64,000 nt of DNA from Rhynchospora pubera (Eukaryota; Streptophyta; Magnoliopsida; Poales; Cyperaceae), in assembly GCA_028095005.1 (NCBI GenBank), contig CM051462.1:173795955-173859954 (forward strand), written 5' to 3'. The translations under genes and the position numbers were made by a program. Numbering within the stretch: the first letter of the stretch is position 1; every line of letters begins with the position of its first letter. Under the pieces are notes generated by a model, which had not been told where the DNA came from, ran no database searches, and was given only the letters and a program-made list of their open reading frames with translations. Positions 19,571-31,692 of the stretch are shown here, piece after piece.

Positions 19571-21540
19571 TTTCTTTTTTTTAGAGAACTAGGTAGTGGC
19601 TACCAAGCTAAATAAAGAGAAAAAGAAAAAGGAAAAGTAGAGTAACTCCAAGTTTGCTAGCAATGCTTCAAAAACATCTCCTGCTGTGAATTGACCCAGT
19701 TAAGCAACGCAACAGTGTTTCTGGCTGCTCCTCTAAAAATACGATTATTTCTCTCTAGCCATAAAGCCCACAAGACAGTGATGGTAAGTACTGCTTTAGG
19801 GTCTTTCTTGTTGATATTCACATTGTGCAAAGCTTCGGTGATGAGTTGTTTGCAATCAGTGTGATTTTGGTAGAGTATAGAAGGGTATAGGCTATGTACT
19901 CTGCTCCACAGATCAAGCGTGTAGGGGCAAGAGCAGAAAATATGATTTGCCGTTTCCAGACTTGTAGAACTGCACAAGGAGCATCCTGGCTGAACTAAAA
20001 TGTTCCTCTTTACTAAAGCATCTTGAGTTAGTAGCCTGTTGTGAAATAACAGAAAAGTGAAAATCTGAATCGAAGGTGGAATCTTAACTTTCCAGATGGA
20101 GGTGCCCAGGAATTTAGTTTTGCCAGTAGAAACCAAGGTGTTATAAGCCGACTTGACAGTGAAGCATCCTGAAGAGTTCCATTTCCAAGAGCAAATATCC
20201 CTTGTGTTTGAAGCAGTTCTAGTTGACAGATAGAGGATGGCGTTATGCACATCTACATTCCATGGGGCTTGCAAAGATGATGGGAGTTGTTGAAGGACTT
20301 GGAAAACTGTCAAGTTTGATTTGTACGGAGGCGGTTTGCTGTCGAAGAACCTCAAGTAACCACTCCCCCAATCTGAGAACCAAAAAAGTGCATCTTTGCC
20401 ATCTCCCAGATTGAATGTCGTGGATATTGAGAATAGATGCCTAAACGTCATCAAGTCTCTCCAGAAAAAGGAACCTCTGGCTGTCCAAGATAGAGGTGAG
20501 ACGTTTGTTCTGGAGGTAAAGAGTGATTTAGTTAGAATTGCCCATTGAGAGTTTGGCTGATCAAACAAGCGCCAGAGCCATTTGAGGAGGAGCGACATAT
20601 TTAGCAATTTCAAGTTAAGTACCCCCATTCCTCCTAGTTGTTTAGGGAGGCAAACTCTATCCCAAGCAAGAAGAGGGATACCAGTTCCTGTCCCTGTTGA
20701 ACGGCCCCAAAGAAAATTACGCCGTAACTTATCTATTGCCTTGACAACCCAAGTCGGCAGTTTGAATACTGTCATGAAGAAAATCGGAATAGCCGACAAA
20801 ACAGAAGTAACTAGAGTAAGTCTGCCGGCTCTAGATAGCAGTTTGTTCTTCCATCCTGCTAATTTATGCTCCAATTTTTCTAATAAAAAGTGGTAAACAT
20901 CCTTAGTTGGTCTATTTGCAGTGAGTGGCAAACCTAAATAACTTAGGGGGAGCTGTGCCACTGTACAATTCAAGATTGAAGTTACTGAAGCAATTTGAGC
21001 AGGAGAGAGGTTGAAAGGGACAAAGGAGGACTTGTTAAGGTTTAAGCTTAGCCCTGAACAGAGAGAAAAGACCTTGAGGATAAAATTTAAAGAATGTACT
21101 GCCCTTCCTTTAACTGTGCAAAAAAGCAACGTATCGTCTGCATACTGCAACACCTGAAAAGGTGAATTTAATTGAGGAGTAAGGCTGAAAGGAATAGAAA
21201 GCGCCGTAGCTTGGCACATCCTGGATAACACATCAGCAACCATGATGAATAGGAACGGGATAAAGGGTCTCCCTGTCGCAAGCCTTGCTGGTGTCGAAAG
21301 AAACTTCCTGTTTGATTATTCAACAGAACTGCAGAGGAGGCCGTGGTGAGGAGTAATTCCACCCACAAAATGAATCTATCTGGGACTCCAAAGGTTCTTA
21401 AAACATTTAAAAGGAAAGCCCAATTGACAGTGTCAAAAGCTTTGAAGAAATCAAGCTTGATCATGATGAAAAATGCATGTGAACTTATAGTTTTCTCCAA
21501 TATCTGACATCCTGGAAGAAAAATGCATGTGAACTTTTTA
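19571..21540 (-). mobile_element. 5'-truncated LINE
   Basis: The minus-strand element holds the second half of a LINE ORF2 and ends on the left at an oligo-T run (about 19570-19580), which is the poly(A) tail of the minus-strand copy. The right end starts inside the reverse transcriptase. An 18-bp direct repeat (AGTTCACATGCATTTTTC on the minus strand) lies at about 21468-21485 and 21516-21533, at the truncated end. The repeat is local and does not match the sequence beyond the tail, so it is not a clear target duplication. Confidence 0.75.
19657..21500 (-). pseudogene. LINE ORF2 fragment: reverse transcriptase and zf-RVT
   Basis: The upstream piece (21500-21168) has the RT segments KLDFFKAFDTVNW and GLRQGDPLS. 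The downstream piece (21243-19657) continues with the catalytic YADDTLLF, the thumb region SYLGLPL, and a C-terminal zf-RVT domain with a Cys-rich block (PGCSLCSSTS). The two frames differ by one base: near 21268 a C is missing from the codons after GDPLS, where the conserved PFLF-type segment would follow. Otherwise the 528-codon piece is open. The endonuclease and first RT blocks are lost, and no RNase H follows. It is a dead copy, but not a very old one. Confidence 0.85.
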
Positions 21541-24050
21541 TGCTAAATATTTGATTACAGCCCTATCAACATTGAAGAGATTTTTTATTTAATTACTTAT
21601 TTATAGAGGTCCATGTTTATATTAATAATATTGGTTCATGCATGATATTAGGCACATACAAATGCGATTTGTGATTACTAGCAATACAAAAAGGATGCAT
21701 GCTTAATGCTGGTGGCGTAATTTCTCATTTCGTAGTTGTAAAAGTATAATAGTATGATCAAATCAATTAGGACGAGTACATGGTTTCGAATGTGTATCAA
21801 TTCGGCAAATTGTATTGCAATTTGCAATCACAAATTAAAACTAGCTAGCAACTTGTACGTTGAACAGGGACTATGCAAGTTCCCCAAAAATTTTCCTTAA
21901 CAGCTACTGTCAAGTTCTCGAAAAAGAAATTCCCCAAAATTTTCCTTGTAGCAGCCATCAATATTATCTAAAAAAACGTACGTAGTGCCACAAAATTTAA
22001 ACTTATAGTCACAATTTAAAAGAAAAAGAAAGCCTATAATTTATAATAAAATTGATTGTTTGCTTTTACAAAATTTAAACTCACATTCAACTAATTGATT
22101 GCTTGCGTTTACAATTTTTAATCGCAGTAAAAATTTTAATCAACTACCATATTTAATAAAGTCATCAAATGCAGTAAAACTGTTGTTTTTCATTTTATTT
22201 TGACATGAGTTAGTTGGGACGAGCTATTACGAAAGTCTGCTGTCTACCTTCTCACTATTCACGGGTCACCATGCTCTTCTCGTTATTTGGCATGCAGCGA
22301 TACCTATTATTGTAATTGATGACATGGAATCGGACAAAAGTAAATTCGCTACATAACTGCTTCAGCTGATCGGACATATTAGAGATTTAGAGGGAAGCAA
22401 ATCCGGTGTAGCTCTCAACCCCATGTAGCACAACAATTCAGATCTTTCAAAATCAATCTAACAATTTTCTCTAGTTTCACTTAATTTTTCTATAACAAAT
22501 GCAGAGACACACGACTTATAGTGCGATATGATTGAGTTCGATTGACAAAAATCTTCATTAATTAAGCTTATAACAATATTAAAATTGCAAACGAGTTGAG
22601 TTTGAGTGAGCTAATTCTAGTTTGATTTTATTATATAGTTTATAAAGCAGGTCGAGCTTAGGCTGAATATCGGTCGAACTAATTCGTTCTTAAATCGTGT
22701 CCAAGCTCTACTCAAATTCTATTAATAGACAAGTTATATATATATTTATTTCCATTTAATCTTAAGGCATTTAATTAATATTCTTTCTTTTCGAAATTTC
22801 ATTAATTTGTTTACTTGCTTTTAATTATTTTGCTGAATTTGCATATATACCAATATTAACGTGATCAAACATCAAATTATTCCAATTGTACGTGTTCACT
22901 TTGATCATTATATATGGTAATCTTGTTTATTTTAACTGTTCATTTTCTGTTTAACGATGGCAAAACTATAGATGAATTTTCTAAAAGAAATAATGTGCTC
23001 ATGTAGCTAGTCCGTTGGGCCTAATAAAAAAAGGGCATATATAATTTGGGCTCAACTCAGGTTAAGAATAAAAAAAAGGCCATCTAATTAAGGAAAATAT
23101 TTTTGTTTTGATTTGGATTAAGAAAAATATTTTAATTAATCTGTGCTGAATGCTTCTATTTCTTGCAAAAATGAATTTATTTTTGGAGAAACTAGACAGT
23201 GATCACTATCTAGTGTAAGGAAAGAAAGAAAAAAAAAAAAGGGGGGGGGGGGGGGGGGAGGAGGGGACAAATTTAAAAAGCACAGTACACCAACTAAACA
23301 GGTAGCTAACTGGTAGAGCAGGAACAGTAGATTAGGGTATCAATAAGAAACGTACGACATGGATGGAACTATATTTTCATCCACAATGGTATCTATTCAA
23401 AGTTTTCTTATTTGTACCCTATTATTACTAGCTTATTAATGGGTGACAAGTGACAACTAGATAACAGATAATTATTATTATAATAAAATCCGATTCAAAT
23501 TTATAATCATGAACATATATAGATGAATGATCAAGATTCAATTAAATCCGATTCAAATTTCTATCTATCACAAAATTACTTAAAAAGCAAAAAGAAAACT
23601 CCTCCTGATCGAGTCTATCAGCTGACGAATCTCTTCCGTCTAATAAAATAAGTGCCAATATTTCTAACTTATTTCCAATTGAAAATATTGATCTCGAGTC
23701 CCTGGAGTCGGACACAAGTCATTTTAATTTTCTATTGCAATATAGGCTTTCATAGAGGATTCCAAATCCATCTTCCGCGCTGCACTCTCATGTGCAAAAT
23801 TGGTCTTTCAAATTTCTGGCAACAAATGTACATCTTAAACCCCACCTCCAAAATATCAACGATGTAATTAAATCCAAAGGGAAAAACGGTTTGGTACTCC
23901 TAATAAAAAACTGAAATTGATAAGGGAAACGCTTTTTTTGCCAATCGATCACATTCGCTGATGTAGTAAAAAGGAAAATAGAATGACATGGTATCGCACA
24001 AATTCATGCTAATTAAATAATAATTGAGCAACGTTCTCCTGCAATCATTT
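21541..24050. other. AT-rich intergenic DNA, no gene seen
   Basis: No open frame with a recognisable domain and no clear repeat boundary is seen. The main landmark is a poly-A/poly-G tract at 23230-23258. Stretches such as 23007-23090 resemble other short AT-rich pieces in the window (for example near 35450), but too weakly to define a family. Confidence 0.4.
23230..23270. repeat. Homopolymer junction: A run then 18 G
   Basis: An A run is followed directly by 18 consecutive G (23241-23258) and AGGAGGGG. It can form G-rich secondary structure on the plus strand. Run length may be subject to assembly error. Confidence 0.8.
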
Positions 24051-24416
24051 TTTTGGTACCACAATTTACCACAACTTCATATTATATCAATATTTAAAAT
24101 TTTTAAAATTCAAATATTGAATTTAAAGTTTTAAACCGTTGATCTTGTGCAATTTAATGAGAGATTTCTATATAAGTTTTATAAAATTTGAAGTCAGTTT
24201 GATAATCGATCAAGTGATCAAATGATGAACGTATTAGAATTAATCTATCATAATTAACTAGATTCGTTCATTTGTTGACAACTTATCGAGTATCAAACTG
24301 ACTTCAAATTTTATAAAAATTATATAGAAACACATCGTTCGTTAAATTGAACAGGATCAATTAAAATTTTTAAATATTGATAAAATATGAAGTTGTGGCA
24401 ACTTGTGGCACCAAAA
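24051..24416. mobile_element. MITE with long inverted ends, copy 1
   Basis: The left end reads TTTTGGTACCACAATTTACC and the right end, reverse-complemented, TTTTGGTGCCACAAGTTGCC. The match continues for about 50 bp, and the centre is also partly palindromic. No ORF is present. The block CCGTTGATCTTGTNCAATTT is shared with the second copy at 33718-34135, which shows a family rather than a chance palindrome. No target duplication could be fixed, so the superfamily is left open. Confidence 0.7.
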
Positions 24417-25055
24417 TATGATGGCAGCGGAAAGCTGCTCATTACTATAGTGTGTCAATTTTTAAAAATTTACATTTGATTCTTCCCTGAGCATGGAGGT
24501 ACTCCTATATGAGTCATGTACAATCTGTGTACGGATATTTTTATCAAATAAATAGTTTGAGTTCGACAATTTTGTTCAAATAATTAGTTGTTACCATGAT
24601 CATTTAGATTTTTTCCATATGTTCTCGTGGAAAGGCAATTTTTATGTACTCATTAGTTCAAATTTTAATTGAATTTGGGATGGTTATTATTTAAAATAAA
24701 ATGATGTGGCACGCTAATCTACTATCTGTATGTTGTGCTTCTTTGGGTAGGATATGAATTTTACATACGACATTAATTAGCATATCAACCATAATTTTCC
24801 ACCAAACTCTTTCCATTTGTGATACATTCACTGCATATATACAAAATTAAATTGGGGGGAAATAAAAATAAGTGCGCATTCAACAGGTCGAAAACCGTAT
24901 AAAGTATTGCGTTAATCAATTGATTGGCGCAAAGAAAGTTATATGCAATGATTATATCCAACGCCAAAAATGGCTAAAAAATTCACGTAAAACATTTTGT
25001 TGTTTCAAAATACAGGTTTAGAACGCAGTTTGAGTTTCCTTCTTTTAACCTTTTT

Positions 25056-25080
25056 AAACCCTAATTTTTTTCTATAAATG
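25056..25080 (+). promoter_or_regulatory. Telobox-like motif and TATA box of MADS-like copy 1
   Basis: AAACCCTAA (25056-25064) is followed by TATAAATG (25073-25080). The same pair with the same spacing occurs ahead of copy 2 at 27506 and 27523. AAACCCTA teloboxes are known in plants to help recruit Polycomb complexes through telomere-repeat-binding proteins; a role here is only inferred. Confidence 0.5.
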
Positions 25081-25160
25081 TATATATGTACGTGTCTCGC
25101 TATTCTCTAAACTCCCAGTCTCTGAGTGAAAAAAAAAAAGTGAAGAAAATAATGGAAAAG

Positions 25161-25663
25161 ATGGCTAAAAGTGAGCTCAAGCCTTTACATGTATTGCCGC
25201 AACCCCTGTATGTGATAAATTCGAACCAGATTTTAATAACCGGCCTGAACTTGCCCTCAAGCGCAAGCGCAGAGAGACTGCCGTAATGGCCTATAGTACT
25301 GTGGCCACTATGAGGGACAAACTAATAAGAATTGAAAATGAGAATGTCGAGCTCGAGATGCGGGTATTACTGTACGAAGGTTTGTGTGGAAGCGATTTTG
25401 CAATGCTTTCAGGAAATCAATTGCGAGTTGTAGGTGATGCCTTGGGTCAATTGATCTCTGAGGTACTTGAATGGCTTAGCATTGCTAATGGTGCAAATAA
25501 GAGGACGCGTGTACCTATGGCCGCTATGGGACCCGCTGCTGCACTAGCTACTGCAGAACCAGCTGAACCTTGTACTCAGTCATTGTTTGGCCATGAGTTT
25601 CCTATGGAAGGGATGAATTATGTTGGGTGTAGGCGTGTAGCAGTGATGACGCTAAGTCGCTAA
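25161..25663 (+). pseudogene. Type I MADS-like relic, copy 1 (frameshifted)
   Basis: The frame from ATG 25161 (MAKSELKPLHVL) stops at 25286. The matching part then continues in another frame, open from about 25195 to 25663. The second frame aligns with copy 2 over RPEL...MRDKL...LLYEGLCGSDF...NQLRVVGDALGQLISEVLEWL against LPEL...LLYEGLGGRDL...KQLRAVDDTVDELLSRIHERI. This region matches the dimerisation part of M-gamma-type MADS proteins as I recall it. The DNA-binding half is missing, as in copy 2, and the Cys-Gly core strand is damaged as well. An AATAAAG signal lies near 25784. It is probably non-functional, with an unshifted C-terminal piece that could still be read from 25286. Confidence 0.5.
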
Positions 25664-26800
25664 CGATGGTGATGACAGTGATGATGGTGAGTACTACAAT
25701 GAGTGATGTGTTCTTATGGTGGCAACTGGAAACTTGGCAAGAGGCTTAGGAGAGTTGTTAGTTTTAAGTGTTTGATACATCATAATAAAGAGAGTTCTCG
25801 TAGTTTAAAGTTCCAGTTTAGCATATATATTTCTCATTGTTATGAAGTCTTTGATGGATTTTTATGAATTATTTAAATGTTAAGTTGCTGTCTTTTTTTT
25901 TTCTGTTTTCATCTCTTAATTAATCATACAAAACATCGATGAGTATATATCGTTGTCTTGCTTGTTGTTTGTATTAATTGTTTGCTTGAAGGTTAGTAAA
26001 CGGAAAAATTTGTGGTGGAGATAGGGTCAAGGCACGGGCCCACAGATCAGGGTTTCTGGTGCGGTTTTCAGGGAATTTGGTAATTGGTAGGTATATAATA
26101 GTTGTTTGATATTAGAAGAGCTTTGAAGGATGTGTTATTATTGTAATAGAAAGTGTACTGGTAGAGGTTTTATCCCCCCAACCCCACTTGTTTGCAAAAA
26201 AAAAAAAAAAAAAAGTGTTGCTTGTGTTTTGATGATTTGATCTACTTAGCAGTTCGGTCTGTAGATTACGAAATTTTAAGGAGGACTATCTTATCTTAAA
26301 TTATTGTAAAGATCGATAAAAATTCAAAAAAAAATAAAGAGCACATTGCAACTTGATCTACGTACTTGACAAAGGTTGAAATACCAATCTGAGCCATCAT
26401 TTTTAATCAAGAAAGAAGTTAGATTGAAAAGCCATACAAGTAAATAACCAGCTTTTCGAGTTGCTGAAAAGATAATAAAAATATTCTCTCCAAAATGTGC
26501 ACAATATTTTGGTTCTGAGTGAGTAAATTTTTTTCAATGATTCCGTTTGCTCGTTGGGAGTACAAGTAGAATAATCCAATACTAATATATTTGGCGTTCA
26601 TTTCCGAAATTGTGGTTATTCTATTGGCTTTTTATAATAATAAATTTTAGGGCCTCTGGGAGAATTAGTTAATCTTTAATTAATAATAGCATAAATTATT
26701 AAAATTATTAAAATTATTTAAAAATAAGTCAACATCACCGAAATTAATAATATTTTTATTCGAAAAGTCTCAAAAGTATTCGTTTTATTCTTTGTAAATT

Positions 26801-26813
26801 TATTATTATTATT

Positions 26814-26850
<37 letters not shown>

Positions 26851-26863
26851 CCATCATCATCAT
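26801..26863. repeat. (ATT)n/(ATC)n microsatellite
   Basis: About five ATT units run into about sixteen ATC units with one interruption (ACC). It lies in gene-free AT-rich DNA between the two MADS-like copies (25800-27500), where nothing else was recognised apart from promoter similarity from about 27190 on. Confidence 0.9.
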
Positions 26864-27505
26864 AAATAATAATAAGAAGAATTGACGGTAATAGTAATTA
26901 ATATTGTTGAAAACGTAACTTTAGTGATGTCGTAAAACTTAATTACGACAAATATTATATTCATAGTACGCAACATTAATATAATTTTAACTATCTTATA
27001 AGTCTTGCAGTAGAAAAGGCATCAGTATATTCCTCGAACGTAATTGTTTGGATCAGCTTGATCGATCGATCGATGCTAAAAATGAGAGCTGGTTCTGTGT
27101 TTGTAGATTTGAAGTTAAGGACAACGCACGTCTCTAATTGAAAATTCAACTGGAGATTTTTTTTCTGATACTTAAAATTGAGAGGTTTGTACTTTGAACT
27201 CTCAAAAAAAAAAATTACATTCGACATTAATTACCATATTTATTTCATAATCATGTCCAGCAAACTCTTTCCCCAAGTAAGATGTGCATTGTACATATTC
27301 AAAAATTGGCATTAATTAATTTAGGGAAAAGAAAACTAGGTGTCACCCACCAGTTCTAAACCGTGAATTCGAGTTAACCCGTTGATTGGCTCAAAGGATG
27401 CTATGAATGATTGAAACCAACGATGGAGATTGCATGTTCAAAGAAAGTTACGGCTTCAAATTAAAGATAAGTTCTTATTACAATTTCCTTTTTTAAAAAA
27501 CCCTT

Positions 27506-27530
27506 AAACCCTAATTATTTTCTATAAAAA
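27506..27530 (+). promoter_or_regulatory. Telobox-like motif and TATA box of MADS-like copy 2
   Basis: AAACCCTAA at 27506-27514 is followed by TATAAAAA at 27523-27530, with spacing identical to copy 1. The TATA box overlaps the ATG at 27530, so that ATG should lie upstream of the transcript. This favours the ATG at 27602 as the real start. Confidence 0.55.
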
Positions 27531-27601
27531 TGCAGGATTTCTCCACTAGAAACACGCCTCTCTCAAAGCACCAGTCTCTAAGAAAAAAAAAATTTGAAGA
27601 A

Positions 27602-28174
27602 ATGACCAAGACTAAGGTCAAGATGAATGTGCATAGGATCAGTTTTCCATGTGGCATTAATGTGTATGTGATTACTTACAGCTCTGAAGATGATGCAAAA
27701 CAAACGATGTCGCAAACCCTGGATGCGGGACGTGTCACAGCAGATTCTACTAACCTCCCGGAGCTCAATCATGCGCACAATATGAATGACCAAGTGGCCA
27801 TTATGGAGGCGCGTCATGCCTCATTGACAGAAATATTAGTACAGCTTCAAAATGTGAACAGCCTGCTTGAGAGACGTAGATTACTTTACGAGGGCTTGGG
27901 AGGACGGGACTTGTCCAACCTCCCAACAAAACAATTGAGGGCAGTAGACGATACTGTGGATGAACTGTTGTCCCGTATACATGAAAGGATTAGGGTGTTA
28001 AGCCTTCAAGAACAAGGTCAAAATGAAGGTATTGCTGAAACGGCTGTTTCTTCGACTCAGGAAGTGTTAGGCAATTGTGAGTGTCCTATGGAAGGACAGG
28101 ATGGCTTTGTGAGTAGCAGTGATAGTACTGAAGGTGGTGACGGTGAAGAGGATCATGACTACAACGCCGAGTGA
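27602..28174 (+). CDS. Type I (M-gamma-like) MADS-box-derived protein lacking half of the MADS domain
   Basis: A single uninterrupted exon encodes 190 residues from ATG 27602, chosen because it lies about 72 bases after the TATA box and opens with MTKTKVKM, like the MxRxKVKL start of type I MADS proteins. Family members follow this with a basic helix of about 25 residues that contacts DNA. Here the sequence jumps to the strand FPCGINVYVITYSSED, which matches the LCGI-ACAIIYSPYD part. The following LPEL...MNDQ...LLYEGLGGRDLSNLP...ELLSRIHERI segment matches the M-gamma dimerisation region, and the tail is acidic. The frame is open, so a dimerising protein without DNA binding is possible. Type I MADS proteins act in female gametophyte and endosperm. 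The family call rests on remembered pattern only. Confidence 0.5.
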   Translation: MTKTKVKMNVHRISFPCGINVYVITYSSEDDAKQTMSQTLDAGRVTADSTNLPELNHAHNMNDQVAIMEARHASLTEILVQLQNVNSLLERRRLLYEGLGGRDLSNLPTKQLRAVDDTVDELLSRIHERIRVLSLQEQGQNEGIAETAVSSTQEVLGNCECPMEGQDGFVSSSDSTEGGDGEEDHDYNAE

Positions 28175-28644
28175 TTTGTTGTTGTGTTGTATTGGTTATG
28201 TTTAAGGTGTTTGTGATTCTGGTTAATTTGATTGTTTTGCTAAGTTTCCTTGGTATTTATTTTACAAACTGCATTTTTAATTCAATTAATATATGGTAGA
28301 TCTGGTTTTGGAAACAGGCATGGTGTTTGTGTCCAAATCATTTCAAAGACAATGGTGGGGATACTGTTGTCTTTCAGAGTCGATCGTGTGTGTTTTTGTG
28401 TGAACGCATACCATTTTTAGGAGCCTTGATAGTTTGTGTTCTAAATTGGTGTGTTTACCATGTTTTTGAGTCTTTATGTATCTTATGAATTATATGATTG
28501 TCAACTTGTGTACCTTTCTTACTTCATCTGCTTTTATGTTTTTCCCATGCAAAATATCAGTATATATTATGTCTGTGTTTCGATGCAGCAAGCAGTTCTG
28601 TAATACAGTTGTGAATTATCAATAATTCTATAATAAGAAAAATC

Positions 28645-29117
28645 TGTAAGTGCAACAACGATTCTAGAATGCGGAATTAACCAGGAATCGTAAAATACCT
28701 CGTGCCATCGCTAATCGAAATCGAGTGTTGAGTGGATGAAGTTGAAACCCGCAAGCCATGCACGACTCCTCTTCTATCACATCTGCTCCGTATCCAAATT
28801 GAAGAGCAGAAATCGTTAGTCATTAGGCGGAAGCGTTAGTATTGATCTTCTTTGAGTTTTCCTCAGCCATAATGATGGTCAACAATGGCGTTTTTCTCTT
28901 TTCTTTACTGAAATTTCTTAATGGCAGAATTATGGGAAAGTGTGCCTTAAAATTTCAGATTATAGAGTATTTAATGCTGAGGCAACTAAAGGGATCAAGT
29001 ACAATGAATCTGGTCCATCAGAATTTCCATCAAATTATGATGCACCCTTTAGTTAATTATCTTAGATGAACTTGGCTCACACATTAATTATCATAGGCCA
29101 CATTAAATATTCCAACA
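28645..29117 (-). repeat. 3' LTR of the young non-autonomous element
   Basis: The LTR is 473 bp, ending at ATTCCAACA on the plus strand. It is followed inward by TTCTCCCACTT, which on the minus strand is AAGTGGGAGAA, a polypurine tract for plus-strand priming. A 75-codon frame inside (28842-29069) recurs unchanged in the other LTR and has no domain. Confidence 0.9.
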
Positions 29118-31678
29118 TTCTCCCACTTGGCCTATGCTGAAAACATCATAATTAAGCACAAATTCAAAATTGGCCAACATCTAAAACCTTGTTCAGTTAG
29201 AAATACCAAACTAAACTAATACAATCAAAATAACTATTAATGTTATTTGACCCCCACTAATTATAGCATTGGTATTCTTTCCAACAAATGGTTAATATAA
29301 TTCATTCGATCCACTTAAGTAAATTTGCTTAAATTAAACATAATGCGCAACATAAGAAATATGCAAATTTCATAATTCAAAGTCAAACTCATAATTTGAA
29401 GCTTCACATCATAACTTAATACATAATTTAATACAACAAAATCATAATTAGCAACCAGACCCGTGCCGACAAAAATGGGTGGTTATAATTTATTGAGAGA
29501 ATAAGTTAACATAATTCTCAATTAATATGTTGTATTTGTATTGTCATATCTTTGACTTTGTATTTAACAACAAGATATTTAATGTCAATCCATTAGACAT
29601 GTTACTTAATTTGTTGTTATTAAAAGACAAAATAGCAGTCGCGTTATTACAAAAATAAGATAGGTGACCTTACAAAATGCCACAAAAATTATGCTTGCAT
29701 AGTGGAAGATGACATTATAAACTGCTCAGCACTCTTCCATAAAATTAATCATTATATATACAAGCACAAATAAATAACCGAAAGTGAATTTCTTATTGAC
29801 TAATAAAATATCATCCACGAACAAAATGAGAATGATAAATTACTCCCACTAACCCTGAGATATATACATTGATTTATAATATTTTCTTTAAATCCAAACT
29901 TGATATCATCAAATTTGAGATATAATTTAGCAAAATTAGTATTTCATTATTACTACTTTTATTCGTAGTAGCAACAAAAGGCTAATCATAATGTCTGGTC
30001 CAGTTCTAAATTACCAAGACAAATCTCAGTTCATTCTTTCCAAGTTGGAAAAATTAGTTTTATTCAATGTTGTTAAATTCAGGAAAAATAAGGTGGTTAA
30101 TAGTCGACTAATATTCACATAGCAAAATAAAATTAAACTGAAATGAATAATAAAAACGCCAAATAATATTTCAGTTTTAACATAAAGTTCTTCACATTTT
30201 CAATTTATATCATCGTTGGACAGAAATAAATTGAAGTTTATGAGACAATTCTATTTAATAAACTAAAATGTCAATTAAAGTTGTTCAAATTGACATCCTT
30301 AATATTTATTAAATATAAACATCATAGTGATATGTAAACTAAAATATCACAAATAACATAATATAAATAAACAACTATGAGGAATGATACTTAATTAAAC
30401 TGAAATTAAAATTTAAAAATTTCAATTTTGACAAAATAGTTGTTCCATGAAATCAATTTGCATCACCGTTGGGCAGAAACAAATTGAATTAATAATAATA
30501 AAATTCCACTTAATAAACTACAATGACAATTAAAGTTGTTAAAATTGACAATCATAATTTATTAAATGTAAAGCTTTATTGTGATATATATAAATAAAAT
30601 ATCACACACTTTCTTTTAATAAAATGATAATTACAATTAAAGTTATTAAAATTGATAATGACCAAATTATTAAAAGTAACTTAGTATGAGTAACTTAGTA
30701 TGGTTTAAATTATTCATATGCATAACTTTACTACTACAGTATATTCAAGCATATCACTATTGACTAACCAACCTTCAATAAAGATGCCAACCATCTATAT
30801 ATAAATTCAGTATTCTGAACAAATTTGTGACTATTCTATAGATTTACATAATAATTAAGTAATCTACAAGGTTCAATTGACAAGAGAGAACTATAATATG
30901 TCTGATTGTACCTTAATTTTGTCATAAAAATCATTTCTGGACCACACTTTGTTGGAACGGGTCGTTTCAAACCCAGGACGGGTCGTCCTACACGAAAAGG
31001 TGCGACCAGAGTTCATCCAAAAACTTTCAGACAGCCTGAACACTCTCTGGTAATCTGACGATAACTTTCTCTATAATCATCCGTTTTCTGTGTTCTTGAT
31101 CATCCTGGAAACTAGATTCAAAGATCTTTCCAGTGACATAAGTTTCATCAAAAACAAGTTTATAGATCAAAAGGTATAGCCCTCGAAAAACAGACTATCC
31201 CAGACGAAAAATCGACAAACTGTCAGACAGACTTAACTTGCAGACAGCATTTCTCACTGATACTTTATTGGAATTTTACAAATTTACATTCTATGGAAAG
31301 ATATATGAAATATCTACCTCCCAGTAAAATTTCATGTAAATCCGAATTACCAATTAAGAGAAAAATATCCCGTACTACTGAAAGGTCAGAAATTTCAGAA
31401 CCCTGACATTCTGACCTCTTGTGATTGCGAATTGATTATCTCCCTGTGCACCCGCTTGATTTTCAAGATGTTAGTCTCTTTGGAAAGTAGACCCAGAGAT
31501 CTTTCCAATTCCGAAAACCTCATTCAAATCGGATAAGCAGATCTTGAGATAATGATCCACGAATTCAGATAATTAAGAAAAATCAGACAAAACTCAATCC
31601 ACTCAACACTTACAACAGAATTTCTGTTTAACCGTTATGAAATTCTATTTCAATAAAGGCAATCTAGCGGTATAACCC
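29118..31678 (-). other. Non-coding interior of the young element, with imperfect internal duplication
   Basis: No long frame or retroviral motif is present on either strand. Two related stretches of about 250 bp (starting about 30170 and 30425) share CATCRYYGTTGGRCAGAAA, TTAATAAACTA and GACAATTAAAGTTGTT-type blocks. A third weaker piece follows near 30600. The right part (30950-31680) is less AT-rich. Confidence 0.6.
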
Positions 31679-31690
31679 GCTCTGATACCA
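31679..31690 (-). other. Primer-binding site (initiator Met tRNA type)
   Basis: The minus strand reads TGGTATCAGAGC, two bases after the LTR end. This complements the 3' end of the plant initiator methionine tRNA, the usual primer of Ty1/copia and several other plant families. Confidence 0.9.
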
Positions 31691-31692
31691 AC

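Noticed and set aside
27530..27601. Upstream ATG extending the MADS-like protein by 24 residues
   Set aside because: This ATG touches the TATA box, so it should not be in the mRNA; the downstream ATG fits the family start.
28842..29069. 75-codon frame found twice with identical sequence (also 31890-32117)
   Set aside because: Both copies lie inside the two LTRs of one element, so the identity reflects LTR duplication, not a gene family.
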